The translations under genes were made by a program, and so were the position numbers. DNA of 64,000 nucleotides from Thermopolyspora flexuosa (GTDB lineage Bacteria > Actinomycetota > Actinomycetes > Streptosporangiales > Streptosporangiaceae), in NCBI RefSeq assembly GCF_006716785.1, contig NZ_VFPQ01000001.1, forward strand, positions 4,092,001-4,156,000, written 5' to 3'. This document shows, in pieces, positions 7,274 to 16,294 of the stretch. The notes beneath the pieces are model-generated. The model was not told where the DNA came from and did not search any database. It was given only the letters and a program-made list of their open reading frames with translations. Each line of letters opens with the position of its first letter. Position 1 is the first letter of the stretch.

Positions 7274-9052
7274 TCAGGGCCGCTCGACCAGGGCGCTGCC
7301 GCCGCCCCGGCGGGCGGGCTCGGCGACCGCCCGGACCCGGCCGTGGCCGAGGAACTCCACCGCGGTCGCGGCGCCGATCTCCGGGGTGGTCGCGAACTCG
7401 TGGCCGAGCGCCGTGAGCGCGGGCCCGTGGGCGTCGATGAAGCCCTGCTCCGCCTGGGTCTGGGCGGTGTTGCGCTGGCTCGCCCGCGGCGCGGCGAGCG
7501 CGTCCGGCAGCGTCATGCCGAGGTCGAACCGGCCGACGAGGATCTGCAGCACGGTGGTGATGATCGTGGCGCCGCCGGGTGAGCCGACCGCGAGCACCGG
7601 GCGGCCGCCGGCGACGACGATGGTCGGCGCCATCGAGGAGCGCGGCCGCTTGCCGGGGCCGGGCAGGTTCGGGTCGCCCTCGGCCGGGCCGAAGGTGAAG
7701 TCGGTCAGCTCGTTGTTGAGCAGGAAGCCGCGGCCGGGCACGACGATGCCGCTGCCGCCGGTCTGCTCGATCGTGCTGGTGTAGGCGACGACGTTGCCCC
7801 ACCGGTCGGCGACGACGAGGTTCGTGGTCTCCGGACCCTCGGCCTGCTCGGGCACGCCCTTCGGGGCGGGGCTCGGCGCGCCGGGGCACGGGTCGTAGTC
7901 GCCGTCCGGCACCCCGGCCGGGGCCGGGTGGGCCATGGCCCGCTCCCCGACCAGGCAGGCGCGCTCCTTGGCGAACTCGTCCGACAGCAGCTCGCGCAGC
8001 GGCACCCGCACGTGGCCGGGGTCCCCGACGTAGGCGTTGCGGTCGGCGAACGCCAGCCGGGACGCCTCCAGGTACTCGTGCAGCCCGACCGTGCCGAGCG
8101 CCTCGAGGATGTTGAGCGCCTCGCCGACCGTGGAGCCGCCCGAGGACGGCGGGGCCATGCCGTACACGTCCATGCCCCGGTACGACACCCGGGTGGGCGG
8201 GCGCTCGACGGCCCGGTAGGCGCGCAGGTCCGACCGCTCCAGGAGGCCGGGCCGTACCCGCCGGGTGGTGCCGGGGGCGACCGGGGGCCGCTTCACGGTG
8301 GCGACGATCTCCTCGCCGAGCCGCCCCTCGTACAGCCAGCGGGGGCCGTGCTTGCCCAGCTCCCGGTAGGTGCGGGCGAGGTCGGGGTTGCGGAACACGC
8401 TGCCCACCCTGGGCGGCCTCCCGCCGGGGAGGAACAGCCTCGCGGTCGAGGTGAACGCGGCGAACCGCTCGGCGTTCTGCGCGGTCTGGTCGTGGAAGGT
8501 CCGGTCGACGACGAAGCCCTTGGTGGCGACCTCGATCGCGGGCTCGAGCGCCCGGCGCAGCGAGATCGTGCCGAAGCGGCGCAGCGCGAGGTCCCAGGTC
8601 GCCACGGTGCCGGGCACGCCGACCGACAGGCCGCTGGTGACCGCCTCGTCGAACGGGATGGGCGCGCCGTTCTCCTGGAACGAGGTCGCGGTCATGCGGC
8701 GGGGCGCGGTCTCCCGGCCGTCGATGGTGTGCACCTTTCCGCGGCGGGCGTCGTAGTAGAGGAGGAAGCCGCCGCCGGCGAGCCCGGTCGAGTAGGGCTC
8801 GGTGACGCCGAGCACGGCCGCCGCGGTGACCGCCGCGTCCACCGCGTTCCCGCCCTTGCGGAGCACCTCGAGCGCCGCCCTGCTCGCGTCGTGGTCCACG
8901 GTGGCCACGGCTCCGCCGTACCCCTCGGCGACGGGTTGTTTGCCCGGCCCGCCCTTGGGCGGCGCCACGGCCGTGGCGGGCGGGGCGACGAGGGACACGA
9001 CGAGGGTCGGGGCGGCGAGGAGGCCGACCGCCAGCGACGCGGAGCGTTTCAC
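7274..9052 (-). CDS. ggt: gamma-glutamyltransferase, secreted
   Basis: 592 residues from GTG 9052, which follows GGAGGTGCCGG; a Sec signal peptide (VKRSASLAVGLLAAPTLVV, cleavage near ATAVAPP) targets it outside. The Ntn-hydrolase precursor is complete: substrate motif GGNAVDAAV, GGGFLLYYD, and the autocleavage site at ETTNLVVAD, where the first or second Thr becomes the N-terminal nucleophile of the small subunit; then TSTIEQTGGSG and GSPGGATII lining the active site. It cleaves gamma-glutamyl bonds of glutathione and related peptides. Single gene, divergent from the TauE-like gene. Confidence 0.94.
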   Translation of the reverse strand: MKRSASLAVGLLAAPTLVVSLVAPPATAVAPPKGGPGKQPVAEGYGGAVATVDHDASRAALEVLRKGGNAVDAAVTAAAVLGVTEPYSTGLAGGGFLLYYDARRGKVHTIDGRETAPRRMTATSFQENGAPIPFDEAVTSGLSVGVPGTVATWDLALRRFGTISLRRALEPAIEVATKGFVVDRTFHDQTAQNAERFAAFTSTARLFLPGGRPPRVGSVFRNPDLARTYRELGKHGPRWLYEGRLGEEIVATVKRPPVAPGTTRRVRPGLLERSDLRAYRAVERPPTRVSYRGMDVYGMAPPSSGGSTVGEALNILEALGTVGLHEYLEASRLAFADRNAYVGDPGHVRVPLRELLSDEFAKERACLVGERAMAHPAPAGVPDGDYDPCPGAPSPAPKGVPEQAEGPETTNLVVADRWGNVVAYTSTIEQTGGSGIVVPGRGFLLNNELTDFTFGPAEGDPNLPGPGKRPRSSMAPTIVVAGGRPVLAVGSPGGATIITTVLQILVGRFDLGMTLPDALAAPRASQRNTAQTQAEQGFIDAHGPALTALGHEFATTPEIGAATAVEFLGHGRVRAVAEPARRGGGSALVERP

Positions 9053-9107
9053 CCGGCACCTCCAATCCACGGGTCAGATCAGCATGACGCATGAAGTCAG
9101 GGATTTG

Positions 9108-9126
9108 GGATGCGTTGTCCGCATCC
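9108..9126. promoter_or_regulatory. inverted repeat in the ggt / TauE divergent promoter region
   Basis: GGATGCG-TTGTC-CGCATCC, perfect 7-bp arms and 5-bp spacer, 56 bp upstream of the ggt start. Suitable for a dimeric regulator acting on ggt, the divergent gene, or both. Confidence 0.4.
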
Positions 9127-9253
9127 GGCCGGTGCCGGGGCTACTCCTTTACCGGTCGGGCGGGGGTAACCGAACTGTCACTGGTAGCGTCCGTTCGGTC
9201 ACGTTACGGTGCCAAAGTCGGCATTCAGTCGCCCTGACGGAACGAAAGGTGCC

Positions 9254-9292
9254 ATGTCCCCGCCGATCCGGTCCGGCCTCGTCCCATGGTGA
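9254..9292 (+). CDS. possible 12-codon leader ORF, translationally coupled
   Basis: ATG with AAAGGTG immediately upstream encodes MSPPIRSGLVPW; its TGA (9290-9292) overlaps the GTG at 9289 and lies within 2 bp of the ATG of the next gene. The downstream gene has no separate ribosome site as good as this one. It could be a coupling leader or chance. Low confidence. Confidence 0.25.
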   Translation: MSPPIRSGLVPW

Positions 9293-10308
9293 GCGTGGAC
9301 GCGCTGCCCCTCGCCCTCGGCGGCCTCGCCGCGGGCCTGCTCGCGGGCTCCGCCACGTGTACGGCGGTGCAGGGCGGGCTGCTCGTCGGGCTGGCCCGGC
9401 CGTCCGGCGCCGGGCGGGCCACGGGGTGCGGCGCGACGCCCGGGCACGGCACGGGATGCGGCCACGGGTGCGCTCCGGCGGTCTCGGACGGCCGGGTGGT
9501 GGCGGCGTTCGCCGCCGGGCGGTTCGCCTCGCACGTGCTCGCGGGCGCGCTGCTCGGCCTGCTCGGCGGCGCGGTACGGCTCGGCCCCACGCCGCGGGCC
9601 GTGCTGCTGGTCGCCGCCGGGGTCCTCGTCGTGGCCTTCGCCGCCCGCCTGCTGCGGCGGTCCCGCACGCGCGGCTCCCCCGCCCCTGACGCGGCGGGGT
9701 GCCGGGGCGTGCCCGCGGGCCGGGCTACGGGCCGGGCGCGGGCGCTCGCGCTGGGGGCGGCGACCGTGCTCGTGCCGTGCGGGACGACGCTCGGGGTCGA
9801 GGCGGTGGCGGTCTCCACCGGCTCGGCGGCGGGCGGGGCGCTGGTGATGGCCGCGTTCGCGGCCGGCAGCACGCCCGCGTTCGCCGTGCTCGGCCTGCTG
9901 CTGCGGCGGGCCGCCGCGACGAGGTTCGCCGCGATCGCGGGGGCGGTGGCGATCCTCGCCGGTCTGTGGACGATCGCCTCCGGGCTGCGCCTCGGCGGCT
10001 GGCTGCCCGAGCTCGGCACGCCCCCGGCCTCCGCGGCCACCGCGATGGTCCGGCCGGACGGGGTGCAGACGGTCACCGTCTGGGCCACGGCGGAGGGCTA
10101 CCGGCCCGCCGTCGTGGTGCTCCGCGCGAACGTGCCCACCGAGGTCGTCTTCCGGGTCACCGACGACGCGGGGTGCGCCCGCACGCTCAGCCTCGAGGGC
10201 CGCGACCTCGCGCTCCCCGCGACGGTACGGCTGCCGCCGCGCCCGCCGGGGCCGCTGCGCTACGCGTGCGGCATGGGCATGTACCCCGGCGTGCTCCACT
10301 TCCGCTGA
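9286..10308 (+). CDS. TauE/SafE-DsbD-like membrane protein with cupredoxin-like tail
   Basis: 340 residues. Residues 1-235 form about six membrane helices of the DsbD_2/urease-accessory UreH-like type, with Cys in GSATCTAV and in VLVPCGTTLG. A loop at residues 45-62 is rich in Cys and His (CGATPGHGTGCGHGC), a likely metal site. After the last helix, residues 250-340 look like the EfeO/cupredoxin_1 fold: TVTVWATAEGYRP, DDAGCARTL, then YACGMGMYPGVLHFR with Cys, two Met and His as possible copper ligands. Likely moves or hands over a metal (copper is my guess) or electrons across the membrane. ATG 9286 or GTG 9289 may be the start. Confidence 0.75.
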   Translation: MVSVDALPLALGGLAAGLLAGSATCTAVQGGLLVGLARPSGAGRATGCGATPGHGTGCGHGCAPAVSDGRVVAAFAAGRFASHVLAGALLGLLGGAVRLGPTPRAVLLVAAGVLVVAFAARLLRRSRTRGSPAPDAAGCRGVPAGRATGRARALALGAATVLVPCGTTLGVEAVAVSTGSAAGGALVMAAFAAGSTPAFAVLGLLLRRAAATRFAAIAGAVAILAGLWTIASGLRLGGWLPELGTPPASAATAMVRPDGVQTVTVWATAEGYRPAVVVLRANVPTEVVFRVTDDAGCARTLSLEGRDLALPATVRLPPRPPGPLRYACGMGMYPGVLHFR

Positions 10309-10384
10309 CCCGCCGCCGGCCGGCCGCCGACCGGAATGTGCGATTACTCTGCGCGACCGAACCGTTACATGTCAATCTGAGGGC

Positions 10385-12121
10385 ATGAGGTTGTGGGTGA
10401 CTCCAGCGGCCCCGGACGGGAACGGCTCCGCGCCCGCCATCGCCGAGGCGGCACCGGCGGACGACGGCGAGGTCCGTGCCCCGGCGCCGCGCGCCACGGC
10501 CGCGGTGGCGGAGACGCGCTCCCCCGGACCGGCCGCCCCGGCGCCGCCCCCGCGGCGCCCGCCGTACGGCCCCGTGGACGGCACCTTGGCCGCGCCGGTC
10601 GGCACGGCCGAGGCCCGCCCGGCCGTACCGATCCCCCGCACCCCTCAACCGGAGGCGCCGCGCCCGGATCCGCCGCCCGGCGCGATGCCACGTCTGGATG
10701 CGCCGCCTGACGCGGCGCTCCGTCCAACTGCACCGCCTGACGCGGCGCAGTGGCCGGACCGGCGCGGGCGGCGGGACCACGCGGCGGAGGAGGAGTCGTT
10801 CGCCGACCTGCTGAAGGCGGCCCAGGCCGGTGACCCGCTCGCGGCGCACCGGATCGGCCGGGTGTACGCGCGCCGCGGCGATCCGATGTCCGCGCGGCTG
10901 TGGTGGGAGCGGGCGGCGCGGGCCGGGAACATCGACAGCGCGTTCAACCTCGGCGTCTGGCACGAGAAGCACGGCAGCCTCGAGGAGAGCTGCGGCTGGT
11001 ACGAGGTCGCGGCCGCCGCCGGGGACCGGGAGGCCGCGGTCCACCTCGCCACGCTGCTGCTGGAGCACACCGGCGACGTGGCCGGCGCCCGCCGCTGGCT
11101 GGAGCGGGCGGCGCGGGCGGGCTCCCGGCACGCCGCGCGGCGGCTCGGGCTGCTGTGCGAGGAGGCCGGGGAGCTGCACGACGCCTACGAGTGGCACCGG
11201 GCCGCCGCCCTCGACGGCGACCTGAAGTCAGCGCACGACCTGGGGTTCCTCGCCTACACGGCGGGCGCGGAGGACCAGTCCCGGCAGTGGTGGGAGCACG
11301 CCGCGCGCGGCGGGCACATCGACGCCTGCTACCACCTCGGCCTGCTGCTGCAGGCGACCGGGGACCGGGAGCGGGCCGAGGCGACCTACCGGCTCGCGGT
11401 CGCGGGCGGCCACCTGCGCGCCGCCTCCCACCTGGGCGGGCTCGCGCTCGCCCGGGGGGACCTGCGCGAGGCCCGGGAGTGGCTGGAGCGGGCGGCCCGC
11501 GCGGGCCGGGTCGCCGACCAGCGGCTCGCCGCGTTCGTCTGCGTGGAGCTGGGGGACGCGGCGGCCGCGGCGCACTGGTTCGGCCGCGCCGCGGCGCGCG
11601 GCGACCCCGAGGCCGCCTACCACCTCGGGCTGCTGCTCATCGCGGAGCACGACGACGTGCACGGCGGCGGGCACTGGTTCCGGCGGGCGGCGGCACAGGG
11701 CCACCACCGGGCCGCGGTGGAGCTCGGCACGCTGCTCACCGCGCTGGGCCGTACCGCCGAGGCCGAGCGGTGGCTCGCGCACACGCCCGCACCGGTCTGC
11801 GCCCCCACGGTCGACCCGGAGCCCGCGGCACGCGCCGAGCTCGCCGCCGCGGCGGCCGGGAGGCGCGGCGAGCCGATCGACCCGGACGACCTCGTGGAGA
11901 TCCTCGGCACCTGGGAGCACGTGGCGCGGCGGTTGCGCGAGCCGGACGCGGCGCGGTGGCTCGCCGACCGGGACGACCGGCACGCCGCCGCGATCGAGTG
12001 CCTCGACGCGCTGCGCACCACGCTGCTGTGCCCGGGCAGCGCGCCGTGGCCGACGGCCGCCGAGGTCCGCCGGGCGCTCCGCGTCGCCCGCGAGCTGCGC
12101 GCCCGGCTCAACCCGAACTGA
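10385..12121 (+). CDS. Sel1/TPR-repeat protein with proline-rich N-terminus
   Basis: 578 residues. Residues 1-135 are disordered Ala/Pro-rich sequence including two copies of PPDAA. Residues ~138-465 hold about nine Sel1-like alpha-solenoid units of ~36 residues with signatures such as WWERAARAGNIDSAFNLG, ARRWLERAARAG and YHLGLLL. The last ~110 residues are helical and unassigned. Such solenoids are protein-interaction scaffolds; no enzyme domain or signal peptide is visible, so it is probably cytoplasmic. Large single gene, ended by a 16-bp stem. Confidence 0.85.
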   Translation: MRLWVTPAAPDGNGSAPAIAEAAPADDGEVRAPAPRATAAVAETRSPGPAAPAPPPRRPPYGPVDGTLAAPVGTAEARPAVPIPRTPQPEAPRPDPPPGAMPRLDAPPDAALRPTAPPDAAQWPDRRGRRDHAAEEESFADLLKAAQAGDPLAAHRIGRVYARRGDPMSARLWWERAARAGNIDSAFNLGVWHEKHGSLEESCGWYEVAAAAGDREAAVHLATLLLEHTGDVAGARRWLERAARAGSRHAARRLGLLCEEAGELHDAYEWHRAAALDGDLKSAHDLGFLAYTAGAEDQSRQWWEHAARGGHIDACYHLGLLLQATGDRERAEATYRLAVAGGHLRAASHLGGLALARGDLREAREWLERAARAGRVADQRLAAFVCVELGDAAAAAHWFGRAAARGDPEAAYHLGLLLIAEHDDVHGGGHWFRRAAAQGHHRAAVELGTLLTALGRTAEAERWLAHTPAPVCAPTVDPEPAARAELAAAAAGRRGEPIDPDDLVEILGTWEHVARRLREPDAARWLADRDDRHAAAIECLDALRTTLLCPGSAPWPTAAEVRRALRVARELRARLNPN

Positions 12122-12124
12122 CCC

Positions 12125-12168
12125 GTCCGGCCCGGCCGGGCCACGAATACGACCCGGCCGGGCCGGAC
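12125..12168. terminator. bidirectional hairpin between Sel1 gene and ald
   Basis: Perfect 16-bp arms GTCCGGCCCGGCCGGG / CCCGGCCGGGCCGGAC around a 12-nt loop. It starts 3 bp after the Sel1-repeat gene stop and lies between two convergent genes. There is no T-run, as is common for actinobacterial terminators. Confidence 0.75.
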
Positions 12169-12243
12169 CTTGCCGGCCTGCCCCGGGCCGGCCGGGGCGC
12201 CGCCTGACCGTGTCCCAGGCAGAGCGAATGGCCTGACCCGGTG

Positions 12244-13359
12244 TCAGGCGGCGAGCACCGTCTCGACGGGGGTGCAGGGCAGGCCGTGGGCCTCGGCGAC
12301 CGGCGGGCTGGTGAGCACGCCGTCATGGGTGTTCAGGCCGAGGGCGAGGGCCGGGTCGGCGCGCAGCGCCTCGCGCCAGCCGAGGTTCGCGAGCCGCACC
12401 GCGTACGGCAGGGTCACGTTGGTGAGCGCGTACGTCGAGGTGTGGGCGACCGCCCCGGGCATGTTCGCCACGCAGTAGAACAGCGAGCCGTGCACCGGGA
12501 AGACCGGGTCGTCGTGGGTGGTCGGCCGGGAGTCGGCGAAGCAGCCGCCCTGGTCGATGGCGATGTCGACGAGCACCGAGCCCGGCTTCATCGCGGCCAC
12601 GAGCTCGTTGGGGACGAGCTTGGGCGCCTTGGCCCCGGGGATGAGCACCGCGCCGACCACCAGGTCGGCGGTGGGCAGCTCGCGCTCGATCGTGTACCCG
12701 GTGGAGACCAGCGTGCGCAGCCGCCCCCGGTAGATCTCGTCGATGTGGCGCAGCCGGTCGAGGTTGACGTCGAGGATGGTCACGTCCGCGCCCATGCCGA
12801 CGGCGATCTGGGCCGCGTTCAGCCCGGCCACGCCCCCGCCGATCACCACGACCTTCGCCGGGGCGACCCCGGGCACGCCGCCGGGCAGCACGCCGCGCCC
12901 GCCGTTGACCCGCATGAGGTAGAAGGCGCCGACCTGGGTGGCGAGCCGTCCGGCCACCTCGGACATGGGGGCGAGCAGCGGCAGCGTCCTGCCCTTCTGC
13001 ACCGTCTCGTACGCGATCGCGGTGACCTTCCGCTCGAGCAGCGCGTCGGTGCACGCGCGGGACGCGGCGAGGTGCAGGTAGGTGAACAGCACCTGCCCCT
13101 CGCGCATGCGCCCGTACTCCTCGGCGACCGGCTCCTTGACCTTGAGGATCATCTCCGCCTCGGCCCACACGTCGTCCGCGCGGTCCCGCAGCTTCGCACC
13201 TGCGGCGGCGAAGTCCTCGTCGGTGATGTGCGAGCCGAGTCCCGCGCCGCGCTCGATGCTGACCTCGTGTCCGTTCCGGACGAGCTCGTGCACTCCGGCG
13301 GGGGTGATGGCGACGCGGTACTCGTGGGGCTTCACCTCGGCGGGCACACCGATCTTCAT
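12244..13359 (-). CDS. ald: alanine dehydrogenase
   Basis: 371 residues, the normal length for Ald (EC 1.4.1.1), which interconverts L-alanine and pyruvate plus ammonia with NAD. N-terminal MKIGVPAEVKPHEYRVAITP is diagnostic; catalytic Lys (ILKVKEP) and His (FTYLHLA) are present; the NAD site reads VVVIGGGVAGLNAA followed by acidic LDVN; GSVLVDIAIDQGG and HTSTYALTNVTLPY complete the family motifs. ATG with AAAGGACC upstream. Stands alone; often regulated by an Lrp-type AldR, but none is adjacent here. Confidence 0.97.
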   Translation of the reverse strand: MKIGVPAEVKPHEYRVAITPAGVHELVRNGHEVSIERGAGLGSHITDEDFAAAGAKLRDRADDVWAEAEMILKVKEPVAEEYGRMREGQVLFTYLHLAASRACTDALLERKVTAIAYETVQKGRTLPLLAPMSEVAGRLATQVGAFYLMRVNGGRGVLPGGVPGVAPAKVVVIGGGVAGLNAAQIAVGMGADVTILDVNLDRLRHIDEIYRGRLRTLVSTGYTIERELPTADLVVGAVLIPGAKAPKLVPNELVAAMKPGSVLVDIAIDQGGCFADSRPTTHDDPVFPVHGSLFYCVANMPGAVAHTSTYALTNVTLPYAVRLANLGWREALRADPALALGLNTHDGVLTSPPVAEAHGLPCTPVETVLAA

Positions 13360-13844
13360 TGGCCGGGTCCTTTCGTGTCCGGCCGGGCGGCGCGCCGTTG
13401 CGCCGGCCGCGGCCACATGCCGATGACGATGCCGTGGACAGGTGCCGTGCGTAAACGTTTCCGGATACTCGACCGTAGGTCGACGTCGAACGTTGACGAT
13501 GAGGTGACAATTCGGTTATCTCGCACCGGGGGTGGACGTACCGGTCATTTGTGCTAGCGGTCCACGACCGGGCCGCCGCCGCCCGCGCCAACGGCGATCA
13601 TCGCAGGTCAGGCGGGTTCCCCGGGTGCGCGGCCGAACGGCCCGGACGCGGCGGAACGGTTGACCGCGGAATCCGACAGGCCACGCGCCGCGTACCGCCG
13701 GCGCCGCGGCCGGACACCGTCGGTTGATCGTTTATCGGCAAGAAATCCGTCAGGCGCGACCGGGCACGGCCCGGCCACACCGGCGTCGCCCACCCGCGTG
13801 TGATCCAATAAAAGAACACGAGAAACGAGATAACGGAGTGACCG
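13360..13844. other. divergent intergenic region, ald / M20 peptidase
   Basis: 485 bp with no convincing gene. It holds a short palindrome GTAAACGTTT (AAACGTTT at 13453-13460) about 95 bp upstream of ald, with a weak minus-strand promoter (TTCGAC and TATCCG, spacer 17) just upstream of it. The right end (13800-13835) is A-rich and probably carries the promoter of the peptidase gene. Confidence 0.4.
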
Positions 13845-15200
13845 TTGACTCCCGAGGAGATCGAGAACGCCGTCGCGGCGGGCATGCCGCGTGCGGTCGA
13901 GGACCTCAAGCGCCTGGTCGCCATCCCGTCGGTGGCCTTCCCGGGCCACCCGGCGGAGCCGGTGCTCGCCGCCGCCGAGGCCGTCGAGGAGCTGCTGCGT
14001 TCCGCCGGCCTGCCCCACGTACGGCGCATCCCGGTCGAGGGCAGCTTCCCGGCCGTGTACGGCGAGGCCCCGGCGCCCCCGGGCGCGCCCACCGTGCTGC
14101 TGTACGCCCACTACGACGTGCAGCCGGCCGGGGACCCGCGGCTGTGGCGCACCCCGCCGTTCGAGCCCACGCTGATCGACGGCCGCCTGTACGGCCGGGG
14201 CGCGGCCGACGACAAGTCCGGCGTCATCTCCCACGTCGCCGCCCTGCGCGCGTTCCAGGGCCGCTTCCCGGTCGGCATCAAGGTGCTGATCGAGGGCCAG
14301 GAGGAGTACGCCGGGGAGCGCCTTGAGGCGTTCATCGAGGCGAACCCCGAGCTCGCCCGCGCCGACGCGATCATCGTGGCGGACACCGGCAACCCGAAGG
14401 TCGGCGACCCGGCGGTCACCACCTCGCTGCGCGGCCTCGCCGCCTTCACCATCGAGGTCCGCACGCTCAAGGAGGCGATGCACAGCGGCCAGTTCGGCGG
14501 GCCCACGCCGGACGCGCTCGCCGCGCTGATCCGCATGCTCGCCTCGCTGCACGACGACAACGGCGACATCCGGGTGCCCGGCCTGCCCCGGGGCACGTTC
14601 CTCGGCACCGGCCCGTCGGAGGAGGAGTTCCGCAAGACCGCGGGCGTGCTCGACGGGGTGCGGCTCGTCGGCTCGGGCAGCCTCGCCGACCGCCTGTGGT
14701 CCTCCTACGCGATCACCGTCACCGGCATCGACGCGCCGAGCGTCGCCAACGCGGTCAACGCGGTGCAGCCGGTCGCCCGGGCCCGGGTCACCGTGCGGGT
14801 CCCGCCCGCGGGCGACCCCAAGACCGCGGTGGAGGACGTGATCGACCACCTGCGCCGGGTCACCCCGTGGGGGGCGAAGGTCGCGATCGACGACGTGGTG
14901 CTCGGCTCGGGCTTCCTCGCGATCCCGGGCGGCACCGCGCGCGGCGCGCTCAACCGGGCGATGGAGCGCGCGTACGGCAGGCCGCCGCGGGACATCGGCG
15001 CGGGCGGCTCGATCCCGCTCGTGGCGATGCTCGCCCGGCTCTTCCCGGTGGCCGAGATCCTGCTGTTCGGCGCGGAGGACGACGGCGCCTCCATCCACGC
15101 CCCGAACGAGCGGGTCGACCTGGAGGAGCTGCGCCGCACCATCCTCACCGAGGCCCTGTTCCTCGCCGAGTACGCCGGCGCCGCGGTCCCCGGCCGCTGA
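13845..15200 (+). CDS. M20-family dipeptidase / zinc metallopeptidase
   Basis: 451 residues, a CNDP/DapE-like M20 peptidase. Zinc ligands and catalytic residues are visible: His in YAHYDVQPAGD, bridging Asp in GRGAADDKSG, catalytic Glu pair in IEGQEEYAGE, Asp in VADTGNP, and His in SIHAPNE near the end; a dimerisation lid lies between. Cuts dipeptides or acylated amino acids in the cytoplasm. The start is TTG 13847-side codon at 13845, chosen because GGAG sits 6 bp upstream and the frame has no better start. A perfect 18-bp hairpin follows it. Confidence 0.9.
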   Translation: MTPEEIENAVAAGMPRAVEDLKRLVAIPSVAFPGHPAEPVLAAAEAVEELLRSAGLPHVRRIPVEGSFPAVYGEAPAPPGAPTVLLYAHYDVQPAGDPRLWRTPPFEPTLIDGRLYGRGAADDKSGVISHVAALRAFQGRFPVGIKVLIEGQEEYAGERLEAFIEANPELARADAIIVADTGNPKVGDPAVTTSLRGLAAFTIEVRTLKEAMHSGQFGGPTPDALAALIRMLASLHDDNGDIRVPGLPRGTFLGTGPSEEEFRKTAGVLDGVRLVGSGSLADRLWSSYAITVTGIDAPSVANAVNAVQPVARARVTVRVPPAGDPKTAVEDVIDHLRRVTPWGAKVAIDDVVLGSGFLAIPGGTARGALNRAMERAYGRPPRDIGAGGSIPLVAMLARLFPVAEILLFGAEDDGASIHAPNERVDLEELRRTILTEALFLAEYAGAAVPGR

Positions 15201-15261
15201 CGCGGGCACGGCCACGGCGCCCGGCGGCCGAGGTCCGGCCGTGCCGTACCGGCGGGCGTGC

Positions 15262-15301
15262 CGTGTCTCCTCGTGTCACCCCCGTGACACGAGGAGACAC
15301 G
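15262..15301. terminator. 18-bp perfect hairpin between convergent genes
   Basis: Arms CGTGTCTCCTCGTGTCAC and GTGACACGAGGAGACACG with loop CCCC. It is unusually long and, unlike local GC-rich stems, of mixed composition. It sits 61 bp after the peptidase stop and 13 bp before the stop of the convergent DUF3068 gene, so it probably ends both transcripts. Confidence 0.8.
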
Positions 15302-15314
15302 CCCGTACGGCCGG

Positions 15315-16247
15315 TCAGGACCGGGCGTGCGCCGCCGAGCGGCGGCCGCGCAGCACGACCACCACGCCGACGACGAGCAGCAGCAGGCCGGTGACGAGCA
15401 GCGCGACCGGGATGCGGGTCTTCAGCATCAGGATCTGGTTCTTGGCGTCGGTCGCGGTGCGCACCATCTCGTCCACGCTCTCCGGCGTGTACGTGGCGGT
15501 GGCGATGAGCGCGGGCTTGCGCTCCACGCCGTCGGTGGTCTTCAGCACCTCGTGGCGGCGCTGCTCCTGCTTGACCGGGGCGCCGCTCACCGGCTCCACC
15601 CAGTAGATGATGCGGGCGTCGTACCAGCGCTCGATGCGGACGTCGCCGGACTTGTCGATGCCCATGGCCTTCGCCGGCGCGTCGAACTCGTCGATCTTCG
15701 TGGCCGGGATGTTCTGCTCGTACCGGTAGACCGGGAGGCCGTCCACGACCTCCTCGCCGGCGAAGTGCGCGTCGAACGCCCTGCGGGTGTTGGTGTTGAA
15801 CACCTTGTAGGTCTTCTTCTCCGCGTTGAACGGGAAAAGGAAGATCTGGCCGCTCGGCGCGACCGGCTCGTCGTCGACGTTCGCCCCGCAGCAGTTCACG
15901 CCCTCCCCCGTGTACTTGTTGAACGCGCTGCGGAACCGCGTCAGCACGATGCCCGACCGGTTGTTGGTGGTGTCGTTCACCGAGGTGAACTGGTCCCACA
16001 CGACCCGGTCGCCCTTCGCCTCCCGGACGTCGCCCTTGGTGGTGACGGTGATGTTGAGCGTGCCCTTGAGCACCTTCAGGTCCGCCACGCTGAAATACTC
16101 CGCGTCGTTCGCCTGGAGCGTGGTGACGCGGTACTGATCAGCGGGAGCGGCGATCAGCTTGTCGGCGACCTGGAACCGCATCAGCGGCGCCAGTGTCGCG
16201 AGGAACGCCCCAAGTCCTACGAGCACGATCCCGACGACGCGGCCCAT
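15315..16247 (-). CDS. DUF3068 membrane protein (PorA-family annotation), copy 1
   Basis: 310 residues: N-terminal membrane anchor (residues 2-24), a ~240-residue extracellular domain, a second helix near residues 278-300 and a basic tail. DUF3068 marks: VWDQF, a vicinal cysteine pair in VNCCGANVDDEP, FPFNAEKKTYKVF, FAGEEVVDGLPVYRYE, and YWVEPVSGAPVKQEQ. Databases often label the family porin PorA, but a two-helix anchored beta-rich domain is what is seen; function unproven. AGGAGG precedes the ATG. A divergent copy lies at 18.4-19.5 kb. Confidence 0.85.
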   Translation of the reverse strand: MGRVVGIVLVGLGAFLATLAPLMRFQVADKLIAAPADQYRVTTLQANDAEYFSVADLKVLKGTLNITVTTKGDVREAKGDRVVWDQFTSVNDTTNNRSGIVLTRFRSAFNKYTGEGVNCCGANVDDEPVAPSGQIFLFPFNAEKKTYKVFNTNTRRAFDAHFAGEEVVDGLPVYRYEQNIPATKIDEFDAPAKAMGIDKSGDVRIERWYDARIIYWVEPVSGAPVKQEQRRHEVLKTTDGVERKPALIATATYTPESVDEMVRTATDAKNQILMLKTRIPVALLVTGLLLLVVGVVVVLRGRRSAAHARS

Positions 16248-16294
16248 CGTTTCGCTCCTCCTGGGGGTGCGGGGGTGGGGGACAAGGGCTGGAC

